DNA of 64,000 bases from Pseudoalteromonas sp. P1-25 (GTDB lineage Bacteria > Pseudomonadota > Gammaproteobacteria > Enterobacterales > Alteromonadaceae): NCBI RefSeq assembly GCF_001401805.1, contig NZ_LKDW01000019.1, positions 1-64,000 of the forward strand, read 5' to 3'. The notes beneath the pieces are model-generated. The model was not told the origin of the DNA, searched no databases, and saw only the letters and a program-made list of their open reading frames with translations. Of the stretch, positions 20,347 through 28,704 are shown in pieces. The translations under genes were made by a program, and so were the position numbers. Each line of letters begins with the position of its first letter. Within the stretch, counting starts at the first letter, position 1.

Positions 20347-20450
20347 TGTTGTTTGAAGTATAAGTTGACATAACCAAACTCGGTTTTATTAACTTACAGC
20401 GTGGTAAGTGAAGTGTATATTGGCATAGTATTGAAGCAATAGATGGCATA
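20347..20450 (+). repeat. CAST left end (distal to tnsA) with TnsB-type sites
   Basis: Terminal TGTTGTTTG, then three 18-bp sites of the form GAAGTATAAGTTGACATA at 20355-20372, 20410-20427 and 20433-20450; the second and third are diverged but keep GAAG and GGCATA. The site spacing is wider than at the other end, the asymmetry expected of Tn7 ends. Confidence 0.9.
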
Positions 20451-20532
20451 AAGCTACCAAATACAGCTTTATAAAACGCAAAGTAAACATGCTACGCGTT
20501 GTAAATCACTCTTAAACAGTTTGGAAAATGGT

Positions 20533-21330
20533 TTACACTGGCACAAAAACTTTGATGAATAAATCATCACCTTTTACTTTAATTGGTAAGTCCATTGAAT
20601 CTAAAACAGTTCCCGGAAAGTAGAATTTAATCAACGATAGCACCAAGCTGATTTTCACTGCTACTACTTTTTTTTCTCTTGCTATACATGCGACTGACAG
20701 AGCAACTAACTTCAGAGACCTATCCTTGTCTGTTATTTTCCATACACCACCTCCACTCATACCTTGAGGCTTTGGCAATGCCATTCCCTTCTCAGCAAGC
20801 ATTTCATTATAGTAATCCAACTCAATTGTCGTAGGATAGCCTTTCGACTCCCCTCCTTTGGTTGTAATTACAGACATTTTAGGCTTTTTTGTAACATCTC
20901 CAGCATGCTTGTTTTTCGAACTAGGATAACCTGTAACGATAAAGCCCAAGGAGTCTTCAATTACATCTAAACTCTTAGCAACATACTCTAGGTTTATAGC
21001 TTGTTTCTGGTTTAAATTAGGATACTCAGAAATACGTATTTCAATAATTGCAACGTCAGCATGATGCTTGACGTCTTTACAAGGTATGCAAACAATATCT
21101 TCATTAATGGTAGTCTTTACACCATCCGCATGATTCCACAACCATAAAAGTTTATCACGCACATTATGCCTTTCATTGGCCACGTGAGCGGCCGTGACTA
21201 GAAAATACCTTCCGCAGACATTTATGAGAACACAAGTCCCGATTAATTCCCACTTTTTACTATTTTTATTAATCCCGACTATCGGATACTGACAACCTAA
21301 GATAAGATCTTCATATGTATATGACAACAC
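20533..21330 (-). CDS. Trypsin-like serine peptidase, transposon cargo
   Basis: 265 residues with a chymotrypsin-fold catalytic triad in order: His49 (LVTAAHVA), Asp92 (HHADVAIIEI) and a Ser at about 196 (GMSGGGVW). No signal peptide, so cytoplasmic. Stand-alone cytosolic trypsin-like domains occur in predicted phage-defence and signalling systems, but no named family is assigned. It is the last gene before the left end, 214 bp after the four-gene operon on the same strand, so a link to that operon is possible. Confidence 0.8.
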   Translation of the reverse strand: MLSYTYEDLILGCQYPIVGINKNSKKWELIGTCVLINVCGRYFLVTAAHVANERHNVRDKLLWLWNHADGVKTTINEDIVCIPCKDVKHHADVAIIEIRISEYPNLNQKQAINLEYVAKSLDVIEDSLGFIVTGYPSSKNKHAGDVTKKPKMSVITTKGGESKGYPTTIELDYYNEMLAEKGMALPKPQGMSGGGVWKITDKDRSLKLVALSVACIAREKKVVAVKISLVLSLIKFYFPGTVLDSMDLPIKVKGDDLFIKVFVPV

Positions 21331-21544
21331 CAGCCTCCACTCTTATCACATAACCCCGTATAGAAGACTAATTAAGCTTGGCTAAATTAGTGAGGAACGA
21401 GCGCCAACCAAGCTTAAGATACTATTCATAGATGTGTTTGTTATCTTTTCTTGTGGATATAGCGCAAAAAAACCATAGCTTGCGATAATGTTTAAAAAAA
21501 TAATATCGAAGTCTGCCCGCCCCCTAGTACGGTACAAATTATGC

Positions 21545-22459
21545 CTAAAGCTCAGTGTAAATAGCTATAGGTTCTATGATTATTTCACTTTCAGATTTAC
21601 CGGTAAAAGTTTGTTCTATTTCATACATATTTTCAGCCATGCCTATCATATGCTGTAGCATACTTGCGCCCTCAGAAATATTTTTTATATCAGCGCTTTG
21701 GGTGCCATCAGCATGACTTATGAAACCAATGACGACAAACTCTTTAGCTGTTTTCCTAGAATATTTACGATAAATAGTTTTAAGAGAATCTCTCAGATAC
21801 TCCTGAGATAAGCATGTTGAAAAAGTTACATTATTAACTTCTTGCTGAAAGCGAACTATAGCATCACCAAAGCTATCTATTATGGTTTCAAAACCTTTTA
21901 CTGATCTTTTCGGCATCGTAGCACCAAGTTCAGCACTTCTATCTTGAATTACCTTATCTAGCTGAGATTGAAGGCTTTTAACGGCTTGGCTTCTAGGATT
22001 TTCGGCCTTTTTCTTTTCAAATTCTTGTAATTCACCTGTTAAAGGTAATATTGCTAATGCATCACTGATATTACTGAAGTTACTAAATAGCGATTTTATT
22101 TCAAGCAGGTCAACAAACTTACCTTTAGCTCTAATCCGAATAAATGATTTGTCAGATTTCGCAATATCATTAAATGTTAAGGTCTCGTTAGTTACATCCA
22201 ACACTCTTTCACTTTCTTCTATTTCTTTTTCAAATAAGTTAAATGAATGATCATGCAAAAACTTTTTAGTTGTAGAAGCTGAAGCCTCTTTAATGACATT
22301 TGCAATTACTCTACCAGATGCCAATTTCCCTTTTTGAGTATCATTGTCTTCATGTTCAAAACTATGCCGATCCAAAACATACTCAGTCACCCCCTCAAAT
22401 AATTGTGATGAAAATGAATATAATTTTGGCTCATCTAAATATATAAAATTCTTAATCAT
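21545..22459 (-). CDS. Unknown protein, possibly DUF6414-like, transposon cargo
   Basis: 304 residues. The N-terminus IKNFIYLDEPKLYSFSSQLF resembles, from memory, the DUF6414 family; this is a weak call. A helical stretch at about 155-190 looks like a coiled coil (VKSLQSQLDKVIQDRS). No membrane segment and no catalytic motif recognised. It overlaps the preceding small membrane protein by 8 bp and closes a four-gene operon (23.1-24.2 kb nuclease first), which suggests joint function. Confidence 0.65.
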   Translation of the reverse strand: MIKNFIYLDEPKLYSFSSQLFEGVTEYVLDRHSFEHEDNDTQKGKLASGRVIANVIKEASASTTKKFLHDHSFNLFEKEIEESERVLDVTNETLTFNDIAKSDKSFIRIRAKGKFVDLLEIKSLFSNFSNISDALAILPLTGELQEFEKKKAENPRSQAVKSLQSQLDKVIQDRSAELGATMPKRSVKGFETIIDSFGDAIVRFQQEVNNVTFSTCLSQEYLRDSLKTIYRKYSRKTAKEFVVIGFISHADGTQSADIKNISEGASMLQHMIGMAENMYEIEQTFTGKSESEIIIEPIAIYTEL

Positions 22460-22634
22460 TGTCTTTCCTATTTTTAAAGCGTTCTTTAGCTGCTCTTATT
22501 TTTTCTTCTCTTATTTCACTGTACTCTGCAGAAGAGCGCACTCGAATTGTGTCTACTAATGACCAAATAAAAACTGTAATTCCTGAAAGGACAAAAATAG
22601 CCACTAATATATATAAAATTAGATTTATGTTCAT
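22452..22634 (-). CDS. Small single-pass membrane protein, transposon cargo
   Basis: 60 residues: one hydrophobic segment at about 5-27 (LILYILVAIFVLSGITVFIW) and a strongly charged helical tail (EIREEKIRAAKERFKNRKD). It starts 5 bp after the four-pass membrane protein and overlaps the next gene by 8 bp, so translational coupling supports it as a real gene despite its size. Confidence 0.65.
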   Translation of the reverse strand: MNINLILYILVAIFVLSGITVFIWSLVDTIRVRSSAEYSEIREEKIRAAKERFKNRKDND

Positions 22635-22639
22635 CGACT

Positions 22640-23032
22640 TTACCCTCTAACCCTATTTGGTCTGAAAAACACACTCAAACTAGTTAGAAGTGATACGAAT
22701 GCGGCTATGTATGCAGATACTTTGATTCCATCTAAGTCAATTTCTTTAAAGCCACTTTCGTGTAACATCAGAACACATGAAAAAGACCCATAAATGAAAA
22801 TTGCAGCAATAGAAATTCCATTTTGAAAGGTTTTCCACTGTCTTTGTCCTATAACGTGCTCAATTTCATTTAAAATTGAAATATGAAGAACAAATCCAAA
22901 TGCAACAAAGTCACTTATACTAAAAAGGGATATTTTCACTCCCCAAGTAGTCAACAATAACCTCAATAAAATCGGTAATACTCCGATCAAAACAGTATAA
23001 ATTAACCACTTCGTCCGTATGTCACTATTCAC
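22640..23032 (-). CDS. Four-pass membrane protein, transposon cargo
   Basis: 130 residues with about four hydrophobic segments (10-29, 33-53, 70-90, 105-122). No family recognised. It sits 26 bp after the nuclease gene and 5 bp before the small membrane protein, in the same operon. A membrane effector or anchor for the nuclease-containing system is an inference. Confidence 0.65.
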   Translation of the reverse strand: MNSDIRTKWLIYTVLIGVLPILLRLLLTTWGVKISLFSISDFVAFGFVLHISILNEIEHVIGQRQWKTFQNGISIAAIFIYGSFSCVLMLHESGFKEIDLDGIKVSAYIAAFVSLLTSLSVFFRPNRVRG

Positions 23033-23058
23033 TTATTATCCTTTTAATTATTATTTTA

Positions 23059-24180
23059 TCATTCATATTCCACCTCCGAACTACATAACTTACAATAAAC
23101 AAAACATGCTTTGCTTCTGAACTGTGTCATATCTTCGTTCCCACAGTGGCATTTCAGCTTTTTATTTTTTGCATTTAGTTCAGTAATTAAACCTTCTTGA
23201 ATAACTCTTGGCTGTATATATTTATCAGCTACAGATGCGTGAGCAGAGTTACCTCTTAGTCTACTTTTCCTTTTTTCATCTAACCTTTTTCTATAATCAT
23301 CATTCTCTTGCTGGCGCTGTTTATATATCTGTTCGGCTTCGTCTTTTGCATCAATTTCTGATTGCTGAACATCAAAATAAGTAAGGCTGTTCTCATTAAA
23401 GTGTAAGTCGTTCAAACTCACTAATTTAGATTGCTCTGAACTGACAACTTGTACCTGAAAGCCTAAATCATCAATTCCGTATTGTGTATAAAAACACTTA
23501 AAAAATAGCTTGCTTTGATCTCGGCTAGTGATTTTTGATTCAAGGTCAAATACGTAAAGATTTTCATTAGAGCTATAAAATATGTCTTTTCGGGTGAAGT
23601 TGTTTTTGTCTTGCAGAAATAACCAAAGAACGGTAGCGCCTTGATCTTTAAAAAATCGCTCTCTAGCAACGATGACATCTAGTGGTATTTGGTCTAACAC
23701 TAACTCAATAGCTATGTCCATATTATGAGCATTAGAGTAAAAGCTTATATCTGGTCTTCGCCATGATTTAGCTAGCCCCGTCTGAAATTGCTCTCGATAA
23801 GTTTGTTCTACTCGAATATTTTCATACTCAACTTGGTTTTTAAGCAAATTTGATATACTAGCTTTATAGTCTTTATGTTTTTTACTTTCTTTTATTCCAT
23901 TGTAACTAATGGCCTGTAGTTCACTATCGGTGAGGCTTGTTGTGCTTTTTACAGGGCAATCTTCTGAACCAATAGGATGTTTAAAATGATGTTTTTGTGA
24001 GGGAGTACCGACAAGGGTTAAAGGCTGAAAACATGTAGCACATAATATACTACCAAACCCTTCTGGTTCTCTTAGAAAGCGCCTAAGCTTAAATAGATCT
24101 GCTTCATCTAAAGACAGAACTTCATTAGAGGTATAGTGTTTACCCTCGTCAGGTAAAAAGACTTTAGATACTGTAGACAT
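23059..24180 (-). CDS. CoiA-like PD-(D/E)XK nuclease with zinc motifs, transposon cargo
   Basis: 373 residues. The N-terminal part has a Cys/His cluster (CATCFQPL, HHFKHPIGSEDC) as in competence CoiA-like proteins. A central restriction-like nuclease core shows RRPDISF and then IAIELVLDQ, matching the D...E-x-V/K pattern with a distal Gln. The C-terminus is a zinc ribbon (CHCGNED, VYCKLCSSE). It is first in a four-gene operon with two membrane proteins and an unknown protein. A defence or DNA-processing role is inferred; no known named system is recognised. Confidence 0.72.
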   Translation of the reverse strand: MSTVSKVFLPDEGKHYTSNEVLSLDEADLFKLRRFLREPEGFGSILCATCFQPLTLVGTPSQKHHFKHPIGSEDCPVKSTTSLTDSELQAISYNGIKESKKHKDYKASISNLLKNQVEYENIRVEQTYREQFQTGLAKSWRRPDISFYSNAHNMDIAIELVLDQIPLDVIVARERFFKDQGATVLWLFLQDKNNFTRKDIFYSSNENLYVFDLESKITSRDQSKLFFKCFYTQYGIDDLGFQVQVVSSEQSKLVSLNDLHFNENSLTYFDVQQSEIDAKDEAEQIYKQRQQENDDYRKRLDEKRKSRLRGNSAHASVADKYIQPRVIQEGLITELNAKNKKLKCHCGNEDMTQFRSKACFVYCKLCSSEVEYE

Positions 24181-24308
24181 AAACTAACTTATTAATTCCA
24201 TTTAAATAGCTACTTTCTTGTCAATCTACCTGTCAAAGCACTGGCTAGCAAGCGTTTACTTATCAAGTCTAAAAATAATTACAGCAGCTAATTTTTAGAA
24301 TTAAGTTA

Positions 24309-24322
24309 TGATTAGATAATCA
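24309..24322. promoter_or_regulatory. Palindrome before the 95-residue gene
   Basis: TGATTA-GA-TAATCA, perfect 6-bp arms, about 28 bp before the start codon. It is not the CTAAGA site found before xre and tniQ, so a different regulator, perhaps the 95-residue product, would be implied. Confidence 0.35.
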
Positions 24323-24349
24323 TCAGCTTTTATATTTTGGGAGTTTAAT

Positions 24350-24637
24350 ATGGCTAAAACAATAAAAACCAGCAACACCACTGATAAATCGGTGAATTTC
24401 GATTGCGACAATGTAAAAGCTGCATTAGATGGTCGGCTGTCCGTAGATGACCTTAGCGCCGCTGAACAAGCTGTATTTATGGATGATTTTGACGAAGCTA
24501 TAAACTCTAATTTAGAACAGGATTTTTCTAAGCATTTTGAAAAACTGAGCTGTAACGAAAAATTTTATGGCTTAGATGGTAAGGATAAAATTATCTGTGA
24601 AACAAGAAATAGATCAAGTATGAATAAACACAAATAG
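24350..24637 (+). CDS. Small acidic protein of unknown function beside the CRISPR array
   Basis: 95 residues, acidic centre (SVDDLSAAEQAVFMDDFDEAI), no family recognised and no membrane segment. A good GGGAG site precedes the ATG. It converges on the CRISPR array and shares a two-way terminator with it. Its position recalls small regulators or anti-CRISPR-like genes, but nothing in the sequence shows such a role. Confidence 0.6.
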   Translation: MAKTIKTSNTTDKSVNFDCDNVKAALDGRLSVDDLSAAEQAVFMDDFDEAINSNLEQDFSKHFEKLSCNEKFYGLDGKDKIICETRNRSSMNKHK

Positions 24638-24659
24638 CTCATACCTTAATTAAAGTTGA

Positions 24660-24693
24660 ATAAAAAGACCCCCGCGTTTGCTGGGCTCTTTTT
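24660..24693. terminator. Bidirectional terminator between the 95-residue gene and the CRISPR array
   Basis: AAAAAGACCC and GGGCTCTTTTT arms around a GC-rich centre, A/T-tracts on both sides. It would stop the plus-strand gene and the minus-strand array transcript just after the last degenerate repeat. Confidence 0.8.
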
Positions 24694-24694
24694 A

Positions 24695-24903
24695 TTTAGC
24701 CTCTGCCTTTTCGGCAGTTAAAAGTCACAAGTTGTGGTTGTTTACTTCCTGGCCTAACTTCAGCTGCCTACTCGGCAGTTCACTAAACTTTTCTTGAACG
24801 ATACTTACCATTTCTATTTCCAGCTACCTACTCGGCAGTTCACACCAACAACGTGTTATAAATGACATTCAAATAATTTCCAGCTACCTACTCGGCAGTT
24901 CAC
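24695..24903 (-). CRISPR. Type I-F3 CRISPR array with terminal homing guide
   Basis: Read on the minus strand. Repeats R1 (24876-24903) and R2 (24816-24843) are identical 28-mers, GTGAACTGCCGAGTAGG plus TAGCTGGAAAT. R3 (24756-24783) differs at 4 of 28. R4 (24695-24722) is strongly diverged but keeps the CTGCC/GGCAG stem. Spacers S1 (24844-24875) and S2 (24784-24815) are 32 nt; S3 (24723-24755) is 33 nt. S1 and S2 match nothing in the window that I can see. S3 matches ffs at 38609-38640 and is the self-homing guide. The array directly follows cas6 with no adaptation genes. Confidence 0.95.
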
Positions 24904-25025
24904 TATAAAAAATAGTATACATTTCTATAAATACCAAACTGTTAAGGGATTTTTATATGATTAACCCTTACTTCTAGCTAGTAGCATAACTTATTGGAAA
25001 TATTATTAATGTTCTGTAACTAATT
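24904..25025 (-). promoter_or_regulatory. CRISPR leader
   Basis: 122 bp of AT-rich sequence between cas6 and R1. A TATACT hexamer (minus strand) lies about 10 bp before R1, and an inverted pair TTAAGGG / CCCTTA lies further upstream. It presumably holds the array promoter; no Xre-type palindrome is visible here. Confidence 0.5.
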
Positions 25026-25625
25026 TTATTGGGTATTCAAAGAAGGAACCGTACCTTGAAATGTTTGATTTGTAGCAAAGCCATAATTATTAAATTGATT
25101 TTCTGTCGCATTAGTATTTTCAATTTTTTGTATATGCAGAACATAACTTTGGCCGTTGGCTTTGCTTGATACAGGTATTGAATGAAAATGGCCTATGTCT
25201 TTTGCCTCAAATTGATATTCAGGATTATAAACTTCACCTCTGGCTTCAGCTCGTTTTTTAGCGCGTTTTAAACGTCTTTGCTTTTCGCCAACAAAAGCCT
25301 TAGCTACTGATTGGTTGCGAATAAACATAACCTCATTTTGGTTTGTTGGTACTTCGAGTATTTTTGATAAGCCAAATAATTTATCCTGAGCCATCATCTC
25401 AAAATAGCTTTGCTGAGATAGATTGGTTAATTGCTTTTTATCTGTCGATACAAACGCCAATTCATTACCTATCTCTTGCTCATTCCATTTAGGAAAACAC
25501 ACACCTATATTACTAATTTCACGCGAACTCATAAACCCATGCAATATGCCGATACAACGCCCTGCAAGGAGGCTTACATCACAATTTTTAGGTAAATAAG
25601 TAATAGTAAAATAATAGCGCTTCAA
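25026..25625 (-). CDS. cas6: CRISPR RNA endonuclease Cas6f (Csy4)
   Basis: 199 residues. Cuts the array transcript within each repeat and stays on the 3' stem. The catalytic His29 is in place (GILHGFMS), and the C-terminus NNYGFATNQTFQGTVPSL follows the Csy4 pattern. A basic arginine-rich helix (EKQRRLKRAKKRAEAR) is at about 113-128, where Csy4 contacts the RNA stem. Its start overlaps cas7 by 4 bp. Confidence 0.95.
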   Translation of the reverse strand: MKRYYFTITYLPKNCDVSLLAGRCIGILHGFMSSREISNIGVCFPKWNEQEIGNELAFVSTDKKQLTNLSQQSYFEMMAQDKLFGLSKILEVPTNQNEVMFIRNQSVAKAFVGEKQRRLKRAKKRAEARGEVYNPEYQFEAKDIGHFHSIPVSSKANGQSYVLHIQKIENTNATENQFNNYGFATNQTFQGTVPSLNTQ

Positions 25626-26650
25626 GCTTTACTCCTTTGGAACAAGCCGCCTTTGATCAACACTGCTGCAATAAAGTGAACTGCGTTTGATTCTTCACTT
25701 TGCTCTAAACCATGCTTTTCCATGTGCTTAATATGCAAGGCAATGCGCGGAAGTAATGAATAAAAGTCTGAATGGCTCTTAGGCGTTCTATGTGCAACTA
25801 ATATTTGCTTATCTGCACCATACTCGTGAGTGCGTAAAGGTTTGTAACCTCCCTCATACCAATCATCAATAGTTTGAATCGCAGCCCCTACTTTTTGTGA
25901 GTTTAAACTGGCTGCTTTTTTATCGCCGACTTGAGTGTATGCAAGTTGTTTAGATGACATGCCTTGTTCAACATTGTCTACAAACTTTTGACTAGGGTGA
26001 ACCTCTTGGCTAAATGCATTTTTAATTTTTGCGGTTATATCTAAATAACAATAATTTTGAGGATTGCTAAGCCCTTCTTGAATAGCTTCTGATAATGTTA
26101 TTAATGCTGTTTGATTGTTTTGCCAATTGCCTTGCCATTTTAGTTTTTGTGCACCTTCAACAATGATCGGGGCTGCATGTTCAGTAAGGATTTCAATATC
26201 AACATTTGGTGATTGGCGGTTACGCCAAAGCCAGTTCCCCATCAGTATATTTTTAGCATAGCGAGTTGCAACTTCATTAAGACCATTGTGTTTTTTGTAG
26301 GTTTCAAAAAACCGTTTTAACCAATAAATAACTTTAGGGTCATCACAAACATGTGGTTCATTGCTATTAGCCTCAACCCTGAGTGAAAAACGGCAAAATA
26401 GCTCATTTACTGCTGGAGGTACGTAGCACACATCAATTGTTTGTGGGTTTCCAAACGCTAGATCTTGTGGCGCTAAATTTTTAGCCACATTTTGCTTTTG
26501 ATACGCATCGCCAAACCCTGACTTTTGCCCAACTAATTTATTTTGCTCTATTTGCAGCGGTTCAAAATCAGACTCCGATGTTTTATAAAAAAATACCGCT
26601 TTACTGGGTGAAAGCGAACGCGTGTAACTTAAGTGCCGAGGTAATTGCAT
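25622..26650 (-). CDS. cas7: Cascade backbone subunit Cas7f (Csy3)
   Basis: 342 residues; six copies are expected along the crRNA, and each lifts out every sixth guide base. Seen: LPRHLSYTRSLSPSKAVFFYK at the N-terminus and ILVAHRTPKSHSDFYSLLPRI near the C-terminus, both typical of Csy3. It overlaps cas6 and abuts cas8. In CAST complexes the PAM-distal Cas7 and Cas6 carry the TniQ dimer. Confidence 0.95.
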   Translation of the reverse strand: MQLPRHLSYTRSLSPSKAVFFYKTSESDFEPLQIEQNKLVGQKSGFGDAYQKQNVAKNLAPQDLAFGNPQTIDVCYVPPAVNELFCRFSLRVEANSNEPHVCDDPKVIYWLKRFFETYKKHNGLNEVATRYAKNILMGNWLWRNRQSPNVDIEILTEHAAPIIVEGAQKLKWQGNWQNNQTALITLSEAIQEGLSNPQNYCYLDITAKIKNAFSQEVHPSQKFVDNVEQGMSSKQLAYTQVGDKKAASLNSQKVGAAIQTIDDWYEGGYKPLRTHEYGADKQILVAHRTPKSHSDFYSLLPRIALHIKHMEKHGLEQSEESNAVHFIAAVLIKGGLFQRSKA

Positions 26651-28701
26651 TATTCATACTCAAACTTAGACTTTTTCATAAGCATAGACTCTTTTTGAAC
26701 ATCCATAACCCAAAATGCGTCATGGAAGAACTGCTTAGCCCCTGCGTACTTAACTGATGTATTGCTAACACACTCTAAAAGCCCAATTACGGGCTCAGCA
26801 TAACAATGGTATTCATGTAAGGCTACATCTCGCTTTATGGGTTCTTCAAGCGCAGCAAAACCAATTGCAGCAGGTCTTAAATTAAAGTTACCGTTAAGCG
26901 CATCAATCAATTGTTCAAAACTTTTGACTACTTTTTTTGAAGGGTACAACCAACTGCCATTTAACGATTTTGCCTTTATATTTTTAAACAGCTCACTTGG
27001 TTTAGTATGTAAATGGCACCAGTCAATATTTTGGTATAACGAAGGTGGATGCATAGTCCCGCCTGCAAACATAGATGGTAGTGCGGGTTTCACAAGCTGA
27101 CTATTTAACTTATCTAACAGCTTAATGTTTGGTACAAAAAGCCTAAAGACTAAATCGAGTGTTATATCGCATTTAGGTTTATCGATAATTCCTGATCTTA
27201 TGACATGACTACGGCCAGCAACTTGTTTTAACTTACTTGGTTCAGGTAATGGTTTACCTGTATGTAGTTGATAACTTTCAATGTTAATGGCACTACCAAT
27301 ACACTTAATTGAAGGGTCTATAAAATTTTTTAGCTTACGCTCAAAGTTATGAGCAAGCCCATTTAAAGCTGTAAGTGACGGCATACCTTGAATATACGGA
27401 TTAGCCATTGCCTCAGCATCAAACACTCGCATATCTTGGCAATGCACATACACTATTTGCTCATCATTTAATGTTTCTTCATCAGGAATACAGTGAGTAA
27501 ACACATAGTTTAACTGCGTTTTAAACACCCCCATTAAATTAGGGTGATACGCAAAGCGTTTGAGCTTACTTAAATTACCAAGGCTCTCATTTAGTACGTT
27601 ACTAAATTGGCTAATGCAGTTAGTAATACTCTGATCTAAGTAATGCTTTGCCCACTCAGGGTAAGCTTGCCCTTGAGCGTTATTTTTAGCTTCCAGAATG
27701 TTATCCAGCCACAACTGCAAGCTAACACGTACTTGCCTAATAGCCGCTACTCGCGCTAATCGCTTTTGCCTTAACGTATTAAACTGTTTAATACCGACCA
27801 ATACCAAAAGCGCCTGTTGAAATTGACTGTTTAATAGCGCACGAATTTTAAATGCTTTCTCACTATCATTATTGAATACTTCAGAGCAGTTAACAGCCTT
27901 TGAATATGTTTTAGGAAAGTAACGCAGCACTCTAATATTACCACCTACTGAGCTTGCTAAATCGCCAACATTGGCAGGTCTTGAGTGCTCAACTAAACCA
28001 AAATTTAACTTACGATCTGTTGTTAATTGCTGAATTTTAGCTAGCATTGCGTGACTTACTACAGGCGTAACCGCAAGGTAGCTTTGCTGAAATGGCATTT
28101 GTAATTGTGGTGAAAAAGAGCTTACTTCTAATGGGAGCTCTGCCACTGGCAAAAGCTGTTTTATTTTACCCGCGATGCCTAAAACCGCCTTTTTAGTAAA
28201 CCCGTATGTCCTTATTAAATTAATCCAAACAGGCTCTTCATTTATTAGTAAATTTGCTAAACAAGTTACTTCACCTTGCCAAGTAAATGAGGTTAAAAAT
28301 AACTTTGCATGATTAATTTCAGCACTGTTGTGCGACCATCCAAAACTTAAAGGTAATGACCGGCTACAAATACCCGCAATATCTTCACTTACTACCTTAC
28401 TAATTAAACGTTGATGGCTTACGCGTATATCAGGATATTTTAAATTATGAGTATGAAACCATTTAACTTCGTTAATACATTTACTCAGTAACACTTCATC
28501 ACGTAATACACTTTTAGCGGTTCTTGTACTTGTTAAATCATCAATCTCACTTCGTTTATAAACTAGGTTAATGAGCACAGTCAGCGCTTGTTCTTCAAAG
28601 CCATCTACCGCAACATGAGACATATATGGAGTAAACAACTTTCTAAGTGCTGTGGTTTTTTCTTTTAATGATTCAATTGCAAATGCATCTTGTAAGTTCA
28701 T
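26650..28701 (-). CDS. cas8: Cas8f-Cas5f fusion, Cascade large subunit
   Basis: 683 residues, the natural Cas8/Cas5 fusion characteristic of I-F3 transposons; type I-F1 systems encode Csy1 and Csy2 separately. It reads the PAM and holds the crRNA 5' handle. The N-terminal half is Cas8-like; the C-terminal part (about 400-680) contains the Cas5-like segments. It lies 3 bp after tniQ. Confidence 0.93.
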   Translation of the reverse strand: MNLQDAFAIESLKEKTTALRKLFTPYMSHVAVDGFEEQALTVLINLVYKRSEIDDLTSTRTAKSVLRDEVLLSKCINEVKWFHTHNLKYPDIRVSHQRLISKVVSEDIAGICSRSLPLSFGWSHNSAEINHAKLFLTSFTWQGEVTCLANLLINEEPVWINLIRTYGFTKKAVLGIAGKIKQLLPVAELPLEVSSFSPQLQMPFQQSYLAVTPVVSHAMLAKIQQLTTDRKLNFGLVEHSRPANVGDLASSVGGNIRVLRYFPKTYSKAVNCSEVFNNDSEKAFKIRALLNSQFQQALLVLVGIKQFNTLRQKRLARVAAIRQVRVSLQLWLDNILEAKNNAQGQAYPEWAKHYLDQSITNCISQFSNVLNESLGNLSKLKRFAYHPNLMGVFKTQLNYVFTHCIPDEETLNDEQIVYVHCQDMRVFDAEAMANPYIQGMPSLTALNGLAHNFERKLKNFIDPSIKCIGSAINIESYQLHTGKPLPEPSKLKQVAGRSHVIRSGIIDKPKCDITLDLVFRLFVPNIKLLDKLNSQLVKPALPSMFAGGTMHPPSLYQNIDWCHLHTKPSELFKNIKAKSLNGSWLYPSKKVVKSFEQLIDALNGNFNLRPAAIGFAALEEPIKRDVALHEYHCYAEPVIGLLECVSNTSVKYAGAKQFFHDAFWVMDVQKESMLMKKSKFEYE

Positions 28702-28704
28702 AAG

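Noticed and set aside
20183..20449. 88-codon minus-strand open frame
   Set aside because: It crosses the transposon boundary and includes repeat copy A and the TnsB sites; no ribosome site or family.
23463..23678. 71-codon frame within the CoiA-like nuclease gene
   Set aside because: It is a shifted frame of the longer gene, with no conserved features.
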